Below, piece by piece: positions 17,888 through 26,552 of a DNA stretch of 37,881 bases. The stretch is taken from assembly GCA_016839785.1 (NCBI GenBank), contig JAEOTQ010000076.1, positions 1 to 37,881 of the forward strand. The letters run 5' to 3'. Both the position numbers and the translations under genes were made by a program. Within the stretch, counting starts at the first letter, position 1. Each line of letters begins with the position of its first letter. This DNA is from Candidatus Hodarchaeota archaeon. GTDB taxonomy: Archaea; Asgardarchaeota; Heimdallarchaeia; Hodarchaeales; Hodarchaeaceae. The notes below the pieces were generated by a model that was given only the letters and a program-made list of their open reading frames with translations, searched no databases and was not told the DNA's origin.

Positions 17888-19240
17888 TCAACCTGATTGA
17901 AGACGGTTCTCGATTTGTTCTATTGATTTCACTAAGTCTCGACTTTGTTCATGAATATCTTTTACATTTTTTACTATTTCTAGACTATGATCCTGATACG
18001 AGGAGAGAAAACTTGTAAGAGGGACAAAAAAGCTTTGAATTTGATCTAATTGCTTTAACTCCGCTTCTGCTGTTAAAAAATCTCCTTTTGAAATCTTACT
18101 CTCTGTAGAAGTGACAAGATTGTTAATGATTGATCGCATCCCTTCTACGATTGGTTTTACTTCCAAATGTTCAGAGGATATTATAGGGGTAAGCACGTCT
18201 TGAAGATCTTTTCCCACCTTATTTAGCCGATTAGTTAATTTATCACCTTTCTTCTCAATTCTGATAGGAAATATGGCCGTTCCAAGTGAGAGTGAGTTTT
18301 TATTTCCAAGCATATCGGTGAATTCTGCGAAGACAGGTATTTCAATTGAAATCTCCTGATTTCCCTCTCCAGAAGGACATACAAGCGTAAATTGTCCTTC
18401 AGAAAGCTCTCCTGGTTGAAGCTGGTCTTTAAAGATCTGGTTTTGACCTGATACTGTGGTAAGATTTGATGGAATATTTATTGAAGCCATTACATTGAAA
18501 GCAATCCCCTCTCCAATATTTTCAAGCTTCACTGAGAAAGGAAAATTCTCACCAAATATTATATCAGAATGATACTGGAACATGGCTTTCACAGATGGAA
18601 ATTTCATGTTATTCATTAGGATCTGACGTGTTAGATCAAGAGCTCTTTTTATTCCACCTACAAACATAGCTGCAGGTTTTGTAGTCATTAAATACTGCTC
18701 TGTAAAGTCTGAAGCTTGTTGTAATAATTTTGGATCTGGATTAGACTTATTTATGGCTGTAACTAGATTATATGGAATATAAAGACAAGCAGTTGCTGCT
18801 TGATTGTTCGAGAAATCATTAGTTTTAATGAACTCGTCAAGATGGGTATTTACATTCCAATCTCCAGTTATAATTCTTAATAGCGACGATATGGTCATTA
18901 ATGCAGCACCTCCGATTAGATCATCCCAAGTAATATGCTCTTGAGAAGCCTTGGCTAGTGCTTTTGCTGACAAGATTAACCATTGAAACTCGAGATTTGA
19001 ATCATTTAAGAAGTTCTTGACAACTTGAGAACCAGAATAATACTGGTAAGCCGCATTTTTGAACTGTCCTTTCTTATCCAACTCCTGACCGTACGATTGA
19101 ATAAGTTGGACAGTTTCACGTGCTGCTTTGGTTCTTTGAATCGCATCCTGTATATTATTAAGTGATGTTAGTGCCGTTTGAACCTCATTAGCAGTATTAG
19201 ATTTACTCAGACGTTCAAAAAGTTCGTTTACAAACGACAT
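17888..19240 (-). CDS. Unrecognised protein: helical repeats, beta-sandwich, coiled coil
   Basis: A 450-residue cytoplasmic protein with no family I can name. Residues 1-225 are alpha-helical with TPR/SNAP-like character (for example KKGQFKNAAYQYYSGSQVV, 57-75). Residues 226-330 form a predicted beta-sandwich with an NIGEGIAFNVMASINIP strand pair, like CARDB or coat-adaptor appendage domains. Residues 340-450 are a coiled coil. This order is reminiscent of eukaryotic trafficking proteins, but that is a resemblance of architecture, not homology shown here. I start it at ATG 19240 because GAGGAG lies 10 bases before it; an upstream in-frame start at 19288 would add 16 residues and bury that site. 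It overlaps nothing and is convergent with the reductase gene. Confidence 0.7.
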   Translation of the reverse strand: MSFVNELFERLSKSNTANEVQTALTSLNNIQDAIQRTKAARETVQLIQSYGQELDKKGQFKNAAYQYYSGSQVVKNFLNDSNLEFQWLILSAKALAKASQEHITWDDLIGGAALMTISSLLRIITGDWNVNTHLDEFIKTNDFSNNQAATACLYIPYNLVTAINKSNPDPKLLQQASDFTEQYLMTTKPAAMFVGGIKRALDLTRQILMNNMKFPSVKAMFQYHSDIIFGENFPFSVKLENIGEGIAFNVMASINIPSNLTTVSGQNQIFKDQLQPGELSEGQFTLVCPSGEGNQEISIEIPVFAEFTDMLGNKNSLSLGTAIFPIRIEKKGDKLTNRLNKVGKDLQDVLTPIISSEHLEVKPIVEGMRSIINNLVTSTESKISKGDFLTAEAELKQLDQIQSFFVPLTSFLSSYQDHSLEIVKNVKDIHEQSRDLVKSIEQIENRLQSG

Positions 19241-19794
19241 GTTATTGTTTCTCCTCTTTAAATTTATGATGTGGAAGTTACAAATCATTGTGAATTGGAT
19301 TTAATCAAATGAAAACCGAAATGTTTCTAGCTGAAAGGAGTACAAACCATATTATTAATGCTTCTGAATTTTGTATGTGTTTCTTTCTATATTCATTTCT
19401 ATTTTGTTTCTTAAATATACGCTTTCTCACAATTAGAATATTATAAATATCATTACATGGTCCCTCCATTCTGAATATCAGCACAGAACGAAACTAAATT
19501 CAGGATAACGAAGTACGACCCTTTTTGATCCCTTATCATCATTTTTTGGTTCTTTCTTCTCAATAGGACATAATTTAAGAACAAAAATTAATGAATCTCT
19601 GTTTTAAAATAGTCTTTTCTCCCCTCAAACAAATCCATTGAATACGAAATTTTCTTTGGTGATTTGCACATCTTTAAAAGAATCAGGCCAATCTTACGTT
19701 ACTTGATTGAAAATACGTATCAAGTAAATTTCTGATATAATTTATACACGATTCCTCAATCAAAACACCTATCAAAGAGAGAAAGTGAAAATTC
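19241..19794. other. Intergenic region between divergent genes; no gene seen
   Basis: About 550 bases of AT-rich sequence separating the helical-repeat gene and the phosphoribosyltransferase-like gene. I find no supported frame and no tRNA. A TATA-like GATATAATTTATAC (19733-19746) lies about 60-75 bases before the TTG start of the downstream gene and is the best promoter candidate. Confidence 0.4.
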
Positions 19795-19806
19795 GGAGGT
19801 TTAAGT

Positions 19807-20514
19807 TTGGTTTTTTTCCTCAGTAAAAAGGAAGTTGAAATTCCAGATATTCTTAAGAAGGATCCTGCAGCAAAAAAGGCTTACAAAGAGATATTAGAGG
19901 GACTGGAAAAAGCTCTGATTTTATATATTTATGATTCAGGCCCTTACCCCCCAGACGAAGGGACTCAGATCTTACCCTTTACTGATTTAGCAAATTGGGC
20001 GGAACAAGATTGGAAACTTCTTTATCCAAAATTTGAGAAAAAGAGGTGGTTAGTTATCTTCGTTGCACGAGGAGGTTATCAGTTAATAGATTTGATTGAA
20101 AATAAAATTGATGACTTTGTTTGGACATACTTCAAACCTCGAACAGAAGCTCGCGACTTTGAAGATGATAGTATCTTTGAAGAGTATCGTGATCCCGCCT
20201 TTGAAGAAAAATTTGCTGATTTTATGGATGAAAATGTTTCTATTTTGTTTGTTGAGGATATAATATCCACAGGGGAAAATCTGGAAGCTGCATTTGATTA
20301 CACAATGGAAGTTGCAGAAGAATACAATGTTGAGGTAGGAGATGTTGTAACTATTGCTTTAATTTCACGTATGAGAAATCTCGGAACTATCCCGATATAT
20401 GGAGTGCAAACAGATATCCAAATTGATCTTCGATGTTCGTGGGGAAATGATCTACCTGATAGAATTGATGCACGGGATTTTACCGAAGGTAAAGAATATG
20501 TAGATGATCATTAG
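19807..20514 (+). CDS. Phosphoribosyltransferase-superfamily protein
   Basis: A 235-residue acidic protein. VEDIISTGENLE (149-160) matches the PRPP-binding loop of type I phosphoribosyltransferases (two acidic residues, then a T/SGxx turn). The preceding FVARGGYQL (85-93) matches the pyrophosphate-binding loop region after a beta strand. The N-terminal extension (1-80) and the acidic linker (115-140) are not typical of named purine or pyrimidine salvage enzymes, so I give no substrate. The start is TTG at 19807, fixed by GGAGG at 19795-19799 seven bases upstream. It is first in a plus-strand group with the two unrecognised genes that follow, though 214 bases separate it from the next. Confidence 0.75.
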   Translation: MVFFLSKKEVEIPDILKKDPAAKKAYKEILEGLEKALILYIYDSGPYPPDEGTQILPFTDLANWAEQDWKLLYPKFEKKRWLVIFVARGGYQLIDLIENKIDDFVWTYFKPRTEARDFEDDSIFEEYRDPAFEEKFADFMDENVSILFVEDIISTGENLEAAFDYTMEVAEEYNVEVGDVVTIALISRMRNLGTIPIYGVQTDIQIDLRCSWGNDLPDRIDARDFTEGKEYVDDH

Positions 20515-20728
20515 AATCTGCCTCAAAGAGGAGTATTTACAAAGAATAAAAAAAAATATGAGAGGCCTGATAATTAAAATAAAAAGAATCTAGTGGATTT
20601 ACATAATTCAACGGGAAAAAATTACTTTTTTAAATAGGAATTTCATGTATTAAATGATTAGAATAATAACATATGGATTAGCAAAAGAATCGTCAAATAA
20701 GTAAATGACTCAAGGAAAATGAATTAAA

Positions 20729-21604
20729 ATGATCGATAAAGCATATATTGAGGCCGCCATAGAATCCTTAGATTTAGTTCTTCAAATTGCAAGTCACCTT
20801 CATTCTACACAACAATTACATAATATGAATGATTTTCTAACTCAAATTCACACTAAAGCCGAATCTAAAATCAGTTCTTCTCTCGGTCAAAGTTTAGGTA
20901 TATCAATACCTGTTGATCAGGAAGGAAAACCACCTAAGTATTGGGAAGGGGTTCGAGATATGGCTAAATTATCAGTAAAAAAATGGTCGGAATTGAACGA
21001 TATTCCCAGATATTTGGCATTCCTATCAGGTACTAGATCTAATCTTGCTGCAAAGATCGGGGTCCAAGTGGCCGCTAATCCCTTAGAAGATTTTGTAGGT
21101 GAGGCAACCGCTCAACCAGCTCAACCAGTTCCTGAACCAGCTAATCCATTAGAAGATATACTTAGTACCCCAGAACCAACACCAACGTTGCCTCCTTCAC
21201 CAATTCCAGAACCAGTTAGTCCAGCTGTTCCTCGACCTAAACCAGAACCCGTTCTCCCCGAAATAACACAGCCCGAACCTGTTCTCCCCGAAATAACACA
21301 ACCCGAACCTGTTCTCCCCGAAATAACACAACCCGAACCTGTTCCCGCACCCAGACCGATACAACCAGAACCCACACCACTAGCTGTTCCCGCCATCGAA
21401 ACTCCCGATAAATTATCTGCTCTGGATGAAGCCTTGCAGGCCAGTGGACTTGAAACCTCTACTCCTACTGAGCCTTCTTCCTCTCTTAGTGATATGTTAC
21501 TTGCAAAAGAGGATACTGGGGAAAAGAGTGATGAAGAAGACGATATGCTTTCACTATCTCTTCGTGAAGCCTTAAAGATTCTTCGTGATGAAGACGAAGA
21601 TTGA
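20729..21604 (+). CDS. Unrecognised protein with Pro/Glu-rich repeat linker
   Basis: A 291-residue protein with three parts. Residues 1-115 are alpha-helical (starting MIDKAYIEAAIESLDLVLQ). Residues 118-232 are Pro/Glu/Ala-rich and disordered, with a ten-residue unit QPEPVLPEIT repeated about three times. The C-terminus is acidic (SDEEDDMLSLSLREALKIL) with a short amphipathic helix. I recognise no family. The layout suggests a scaffold or adaptor in which the helical head and the C-terminal helix bind partners. It ends 12 bases before the next gene, so the two are very likely co-transcribed and may act together. ATG at 20729 follows AAGGA with 13 bases of spacing, which is only moderate support. 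Confidence 0.7.
   Translation: MIDKAYIEAAIESLDLVLQIASHLHSTQQLHNMNDFLTQIHTKAESKISSSLGQSLGISIPVDQEGKPPKYWEGVRDMAKLSVKKWSELNDIPRYLAFLSGTRSNLAAKIGVQVAANPLEDFVGEATAQPAQPVPEPANPLEDILSTPEPTPTLPPSPIPEPVSPAVPRPKPEPVLPEITQPEPVLPEITQPEPVLPEITQPEPVPAPRPIQPEPTPLAVPAIETPDKLSALDEALQASGLETSTPTEPSSSLSDMLLAKEDTGEKSDEEDDMLSLSLREALKILRDEDED
21241..21344 (+). repeat. 30-bp tandem repeat within the Pro/Glu-rich linker
   Basis: About 3.4 copies of a 30-base unit containing GTTCTCCCCGAAATAACACA. The second and third copies are almost identical. It encodes the repeated decapeptide QPEPVLPEIT. Near-identity at DNA level indicates recent slippage or unequal exchange, so copy number may vary between strains. Confidence 0.9.
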
Positions 21605-21616
21605 GGATGAGGAATT

Positions 21617-22375
21617 ATGGCCACCAAAGACATAGTTATCACCTGTGTCTGGACAACAGATGGATTTGTTCTCCTAGACAAAAAGAATGAGCCGACTTCT
21701 GATGAAGCAGTTCTTCGAATTGATGAGGCTACAGAAACAATTTCTGTGTCTATTCCAAATGAACTATCCCTAATTACAAAGAAAATTATTGAACGACGAG
21801 TGCAATCGATAGCAAAAAGTGGTTTTTCCTTACCTAGTTCAAGCTTAAGAATAGGGGGAGGATTTAATGTTGAAATTAAGAAAACAGACGAAATACCAAC
21901 AGTGTTACTTCAAGAAGGTCATAAATACACCTTTGGCGAAGGGACTCTTCGTGAGAAAGAATCCATTAAACAAGAAATCCGTCCTAAGCTTCCTTCAGAG
22001 TTTGAGGATGACTATGTTCCCTCTTTCTTAATCCATGATCCCTCTGCTCCTCAACAACCACAAATTACTCAAGTTGTCAAGGAGATGGAAAAACCTGATG
22101 ATTTTACACAAGCAATAGATTCATCTGATGTTCAAAAGGTATTCCTGATAGATTCAACTTTGGAAAATGTAGCAGGTAGATTTGTAATTGCTTTAAGTGA
22201 ATATGGAGATATATACCTCAGTAGGCAGAAAGCTGTTTTTACCGTCGAATATTCCAAAGGGCGTATTGATTTTGAGGTCCAAGATGGAGAAATTAGCATA
22301 CTATCAACAGATCGAGTAGCTAAAGATGATGACTCCATTATATCTGCATTAGAACAAGCAAAAAGTGGAACATAG
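21617..22375 (+). CDS. Unrecognised protein, two predicted beta-rich domains
   Basis: A 252-residue protein that I do not recognise. Residues 1-110 look like a mixed alpha/beta domain (DIVITCVWTTDGFVLLD, then IPNELSLITKKIIERRVQSI). Residues 110-170 are a linker rich in Pro, Glu and Gln. Residues 175-250 form a second beta-rich domain (VFLIDSTLENVAGRFVIALSEYGDIYLS). No signal peptide or membrane segment is visible. The start is ATG at 21617, after GAGGATGAGGAATT. It lies 12 bases after the repeat-linker gene, and both have low-complexity spacers, so a two-protein complex is a reasonable guess. It is convergent with the long coiled-coil gene. Confidence 0.7.
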   Translation: MATKDIVITCVWTTDGFVLLDKKNEPTSDEAVLRIDEATETISVSIPNELSLITKKIIERRVQSIAKSGFSLPSSSLRIGGGFNVEIKKTDEIPTVLLQEGHKYTFGEGTLREKESIKQEIRPKLPSEFEDDYVPSFLIHDPSAPQQPQITQVVKEMEKPDDFTQAIDSSDVQKVFLIDSTLENVAGRFVIALSEYGDIYLSRQKAVFTVEYSKGRIDFEVQDGEISILSTDRVAKDDDSIISALEQAKSGT

Positions 22376-22442
22376 ATAAATGTGCCTAAAAAGCACCTGA
22401 TAACCTCAGATGTACTAATGTGAATCTTAATTGAAGAGAACT

Positions 22443-24737
22443 TTATTCTAAATCTGAAGGGAGAATCTCCCTGCTTCTAGTGGTATAAGTTATAATTTCT
22501 TGGGTAAATAAATCAACAAGATGCCCATTTGTAGTAATTACTCCAACTAATTCCTCTTTTTCGGGATTTTTTGGTTCAGGGCAGATCAAGAGTTCTTCGG
22601 CATCTCTGATACAGCCCCAAAATTCAATTCCATCGAGTTGTTTTAACCGAATATTGGAGGAGGATACCACCTTTTTCAGAGTGGTCTTAGGGACTTTAAC
22701 AAAATCTCCAATAATGGTCACTCGTGTCTTAAATGGCAGTTTAGAAGCAGTCATAAGTGTTTGCAGTTCGGGACGAGGCATGAGAATTGTAAGAGACGAT
22801 TTTGTCCTTACAGTTAGATCACGAAGGAGCATGATAATAACTGGTTCTCCAACAACAAGATCGGTGTCAAGTAATGAGGGATCTAATTCATCTAATTCTA
22901 CAGAACTCATCACGTTGGTAATTTTGCTCAATTTCTGTTTCATTTCCTTAATAGAAAAAATCAGAGCAGAGACTTCATCTTCAAGTTGTCTTTCAGTTTT
23001 ACCTACAAATTCGTCAATCTCGATTTTCGTCCCATTCAGATATGAAACGAATGTTTCGAGCTGTTCATTTGCATAATTGGTAGTAAAAGTACTCAAACCT
23101 GAGAAATATGATTTTAAAGATGTATCGAGATCTATTATATCCTTAGATGTGTTATTAAGATTAGTTTTTACCTGATTGCTCAATTCACCGATTTTTACAG
23201 TTTTCTGGTCCAGTTCACTTTCTTCGATAACTTTAGATTTTCTTGTTTCAAAATTTACTATAGTTTTCTCTTTGAACTTAATAATAGACTTTAATATTGC
23301 CTCTGAAAGGACATTTGTGGAATTTTCAGATTCTAATTCTAGATCTTGTATCAATTTTCTGAATAAATTATCAGATTCACTCTTTAGTGAACTTATTTGA
23401 TCGTTAATTCCCTGTTTAATTGTTAATAATGAATCGTTTACTTCTTTACCTAGGTTCAGATTAAATTCATTTTCAATATTGTTCAATTGCTCTCTAAACA
23501 ATTTTCTTCTTTCTTCAAACACATCAATTGTTGATTCTACTCCCATATCTGTAGCGTTTACTATTTTTATCTCAATTTCAGCCAGAACTTGGTTAAGTTT
23601 TTTTAATATGTCGGCCTTTTCCATTGAAGATGTGACTAGTTGAGAAATTGCACTTTTCTCTTCTTGTATCATTTTGAGTTGATCAATAAACTCTTCTTTT
23701 CCTCTGAACATTTTCCGATTTTTTATTTCCGATGTTAAATCTGAAATCACATTTTCAATATTGTTCAGTTTAATAGGAATTGATGAGAATAAAGATTGAA
23801 GATTCTTTTCAGCGTCATGATATCCCGAGTGGAATTCCTCAAATTTAGGTCGAGTAGTCCTTGCATCATTTTTTATTAGTTCTAGCTTGTTTTTTGTCTC
23901 AAAGGTAAATTCTTCAACACTTTCGCGATTTTTAGCTAAATTAGTGTTAAAATTTTCTAGGATACGTTGATTTTCATTCATATGTTGAAAAATTTCTTTC
24001 CCGAACGCCTTGTTAATCTCATCAGATTTCTGAATCTGTTCTGTTCGAATTTCTTCAAGAGTAGAGGATATTTTTTGCTGAACAATCTTAAGTTGGTTTT
24101 TTACTACTGGGAGATTATTTTCGAATAAACTTGGAACTTTTTCGATTTCTTGAATATTTTCATTATTGAGTTGGTCATATAATTCAGATGCTTTATCAAT
24201 AATAGTCTCTATTTGGTCTTTTACAAATTGAATATCAGATTGAATAGTCTCATTTACTGATGTAACGAGATTTGATTGGTCTGTTGATATTGCTGAGAAT
24301 CCTTCAGTTATTGGATTCAAATTCTCTGAAAATTCTTGAGTTAAACTTGCTGAATGCTCTCGAAATTTATCTTCGGTGCCATTAAATTTATTTTGAAGTA
24401 ATTCAACGCTTCTTTCAAGAGCTTCCTTTGATTCTTTCCTGACATTATAAAGAGTTATCGGGTCGTATGACAGAAAAAAGGCCTTTAGGAAGGGTTGAAG
24501 AGCAATATACCGTCCAACTTTTCCAGGTATACGTTTTACCAAGTTACTACCAATGAGTACATTCAGAGCTTCCTGGGTTTGTATGAAATCAATCCCTGAA
24601 ACGAGACTAAGCTGACCCAGAGTCGCCATACCCAACGAAAGCAAGTTTATATATACAACACCCTGTTCATCCTCGGATAATCCAAGAATGTCAATGATAT
24701 CTTTTAGCTCAGATGATGAGATTTTCAGCCCGACCAT
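22443..24737 (-). CDS. TrmB-like winged-helix protein with very long coiled coil
   Basis: A 764-residue protein in three parts. Residues 1-85 resemble a TrmB-type winged helix (LGLSEDEQGVVYINLLSLG, then TQEALNVLIGSNLVKRIPG). Residues about 95-610 are nearly continuous heptad-type coiled coil with many Asn, Glu, Lys and Ser. Residues about 630-750 resemble the PLD-like effector domain that follows the wing in TrmB regulators (SLTILMPRPELQTL, FKTRVTIIGDF, FWGCIRDAEELLI). TrmB regulators are normally near 250-350 residues, so the 500-residue coil inserted between head and effector domain is striking. It could be a DNA-bound scaffold rather than a simple sugar-responsive regulator. AGGTAATAATT precedes ATG 24737. 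The DNA-binding role is inferred. Confidence 0.7.
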   Translation of the reverse strand: MVGLKISSSELKDIIDILGLSEDEQGVVYINLLSLGMATLGQLSLVSGIDFIQTQEALNVLIGSNLVKRIPGKVGRYIALQPFLKAFFLSYDPITLYNVRKESKEALERSVELLQNKFNGTEDKFREHSASLTQEFSENLNPITEGFSAISTDQSNLVTSVNETIQSDIQFVKDQIETIIDKASELYDQLNNENIQEIEKVPSLFENNLPVVKNQLKIVQQKISSTLEEIRTEQIQKSDEINKAFGKEIFQHMNENQRILENFNTNLAKNRESVEEFTFETKNKLELIKNDARTTRPKFEEFHSGYHDAEKNLQSLFSSIPIKLNNIENVISDLTSEIKNRKMFRGKEEFIDQLKMIQEEKSAISQLVTSSMEKADILKKLNQVLAEIEIKIVNATDMGVESTIDVFEERRKLFREQLNNIENEFNLNLGKEVNDSLLTIKQGINDQISSLKSESDNLFRKLIQDLELESENSTNVLSEAILKSIIKFKEKTIVNFETRKSKVIEESELDQKTVKIGELSNQVKTNLNNTSKDIIDLDTSLKSYFSGLSTFTTNYANEQLETFVSYLNGTKIEIDEFVGKTERQLEDEVSALIFSIKEMKQKLSKITNVMSSVELDELDPSLLDTDLVVGEPVIIMLLRDLTVRTKSSLTILMPRPELQTLMTASKLPFKTRVTIIGDFVKVPKTTLKKVVSSSNIRLKQLDGIEFWGCIRDAEELLICPEPKNPEKEELVGVITTNGHLVDLFTQEIITYTTRSREILPSDLE

Positions 24738-24805
24738 AATTATTACCTATATTAGTTAATATCTGTGTTCTACGATAATCATGTACCAAGAAGCTAGTTA
24801 TTAAG

Positions 24806-24820
24806 TTATAATATATATTC
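24806..24820. promoter_or_regulatory. TATA-rich element between divergent transcripts
   Basis: A run of TTATAATATATATTC is the most TATA-box-like stretch in this gap and reads similarly on both strands. It lies about 70-85 bases upstream of the coiled-coil gene on the minus strand and about 16-30 bases upstream of the ATG at 24836 on the plus strand, so it may drive either or both. Confidence 0.4.
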
Positions 24821-24835
24821 GTAGGAGAATAGCCA

Positions 24836-25039
24836 ATGAACCTAATTCTAACGTTGAAGGTAGGTCACTACCGATTGTCCTTCGGTCATAATTTTAGAGT
24901 AATTAGGAAATGTCATCAGTCCTTTTTTAATTTTGTATTCAACAGGAATGGATTATCAAGTGTAATTCTGTTGTTATGGGAAAAATCAAAGAATTGCCTT
25001 TCTTTGATTCTAGAACGAAAATTTTTTATCTGCTCATAA
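24836..25039 (+). CDS. Doubtful 67-residue ORF or small structured RNA
   Basis: An ATG with AGGAG eight bases upstream and a TATA-like box about 25 bases upstream opens a 67-codon frame. The predicted product (rich in Phe, Leu, Asn, Arg and Lys, ending FFICS) has no domain I recognise and looks like noise from AT-rich DNA. The first 45 bases contain two competing small hairpins (GGTAG/CTACC at 24859-24872 and ACCGA/TCGGT just after), so the transcript might instead be an untranslated RNA. The remaining sequence to 25390 shows nothing further that I can support. Confidence 0.2.
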   Translation: MNLILTLKVGHYRLSFGHNFRVIRKCHQSFFNFVFNRNGLSSVILLLWEKSKNCLSLILERKFFICS

Positions 25040-25411
25040 TCTAGTATATTAGTTTCTTATTCTAACGGGAATTTTTTGTTAAGTTTACCCAATCAAGTAA
25101 TTTTTCTAATCTTTTCCTAATATCTCTTACGAAAGATTGAGGGATTTTAACTTGTGTCTAATTTATACTTGAATGCCCTGATATTACTGAATTAATTATC
25201 CTCTATTCAAATGATAAGGTAAGATTGAAACACAAAAGTAGTTAGATCATATAATGTAATTCTAAGATATTCCAAAACTAAATCAATTTATAATGGATAT
25301 CGAATTCTTTAAAAAAATGGCGATTTATGGCCTTATTATATCTAGTTCTTCATCTCGTAACCAATATCTTTTCAGTATTGATCTATTGTTTTGCAGATAG
25401 GAGCCTATAAG

Positions 25412-25969
25412 TTGTTATTGATGAAAGTTTGTCTATTAGGCGATGGTGCAGTCGGGAAAACAGCATTACGTGAACGTTATCTTGGGAAACAATTCTCGAG
25501 TGGTTATGTGATGACTATTGGCGCAGATTTTGCCGTTAAAAAGACTCAAATTTCCACTGAAGAAGGAAAAAAGAGTGTTAAGTTCCAAATTTGGGATTTA
25601 GCGGGTCAACCACGTTTTAACAGTGTTAGAGAATTATATTATAAGGGGTCGCATGGGGGTCTTCTAGTCTTTGATATCACTAGACGTGATTCCTTTACAA
25701 ATTTAACTTCCTGGATAGAAGAGCTTTATCGGAATTCAGGAAGAGGAATAATGCCAATAACCCTTTTAGGGAACAAAGTAGATCTTCGTAATGAGGTGGA
25801 AGACCCTGTTACACCAGATGAAGCCCAAGCTTATATTGAGGAAATTAAGGGTCAGTATGGTATAACTTTTGATGTTCCCTATCTTGAAACTTCTGCAAAA
25901 ACTGGTGAAAACGTTGATGAATCGTTTAATACTCTTGCTCATACGATTCGCAATTATCTAAGGAAATAA
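25412..25969 (+). CDS. Rab/Ras-like small GTPase
   Basis: A 185-residue Ras-superfamily GTPase with all five G motifs: G1 GDGAVGKT (10-17), the switch I threonine T35 in VMTIGADF, G3 DLAGQ (62-66), G4 NKVD (121-124) and G5 ETSAK (159-163). The WDLAGQ and ETSAK forms are Rab-like. The C-terminus ends IRNYLRK with no cysteines, so prenylation of the eukaryotic kind is not possible. I chose TTG at 25412 because AGGAG (25399-25403) lies 8 bases before it; a TTG at 25391 would place that site inside the gene, and ATG at 25421 is too far. It leads a plus-strand run with trm56 (22 bases away) and the LOG-like gene. Confidence 0.95.
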   Translation: MLLMKVCLLGDGAVGKTALRERYLGKQFSSGYVMTIGADFAVKKTQISTEEGKKSVKFQIWDLAGQPRFNSVRELYYKGSHGGLLVFDITRRDSFTNLTSWIEELYRNSGRGIMPITLLGNKVDLRNEVEDPVTPDEAQAYIEEIKGQYGITFDVPYLETSAKTGENVDESFNTLAHTIRNYLRK

Positions 25970-25991
25970 TTTACAAAAGAGTGAATACTTC

Positions 25992-26543
25992 TTGGTGACG
26001 GTGTTTCGGATTGGCCATCGTATATTTCGTGATAAGCGAATTACTACCCACCTAGCCTTAGTAGCCCGAGCTTTTGGAGCAGTAGGTATTCAAATCGCTG
26101 GGGAAACTGATGAAAAGATAATAAAATCAGTTTCTAAAGTAGTTTCGGAATGGGGAGGAAAATTTTCAATTGATTTTCTACCTTATGAAGGATGGATTCA
26201 ATTCTTAGAGAATTGGAAACTGAATAATGGGAAAATCATACACCTCACAATGTATGGAGAAAACATATTAAATTTTCAAATGAATGAGAATTTCAAAAAC
26301 TTAGAATCTTCACGTGAGGAATTAAAAAAACTTTTAGTAATTGTAGGTGGGGAAAAGGTACCCGCCAAAGTATTCCAGTATGCAGATTGGAATGTCGCCA
26401 TTACGAATCAACCACACTCCGAAGTAGGATCTTTAGCGATATTTCTTGAGAAATTAGTCCCAAATTCATTGAAAATAGATTTTCCGAATTCTAAAAGACA
26501 AATTAAGCCTTCTCTTAAGGGGGAAAAAAAATACCTAAATTAG
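25992..26543 (+). CDS. trm56: tRNA (cytidine-56) 2'-O-methyltransferase
   Basis: SAM-dependent SPOUT methyltransferase that modifies C56 in the T-loop of archaeal tRNAs. The N-terminal GHRIFRDKRITTHLALVARAFGA is the diagnostic aTrm56 signature (residues 8-30). The knotted SAM-binding segment is seen in LLVIVGGEKVP through ITNQPHSEVGSLAIFLEKL. At 183 residues it has the normal size. The start is TTG at 25992, with GTG at 25995 also possible. It follows the GTPase gene by 22 bases, and its TAG stop is immediately followed by the AGGTGA binding site of the LOG-like gene, which indicates one transcript. This enzyme is known from archaea, which supports the archaeal assignment. Confidence 0.92.
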   Translation: MVTVFRIGHRIFRDKRITTHLALVARAFGAVGIQIAGETDEKIIKSVSKVVSEWGGKFSIDFLPYEGWIQFLENWKLNNGKIIHLTMYGENILNFQMNENFKNLESSREELKKLLVIVGGEKVPAKVFQYADWNVAITNQPHSEVGSLAIFLEKLVPNSLKIDFPNSKRQIKPSLKGEKKYLN

Positions 26544-26552
26544 GTGAGGATG

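Noticed and set aside
21121..21681. 186-codon minus-strand frame rich in Ser/Gly/Val
   Set aside because: It mirrors the Pro/Glu-rich linker of the plus-strand gene at 20729-21604; the repeat DNA is open on both strands. The product is low complexity and has no ribosome binding site.
22654..23400. Plus-strand frames of 140 and 74 codons
   Set aside because: They are antisense to the long coiled-coil gene; heptad-biased codons leave the other strand open.
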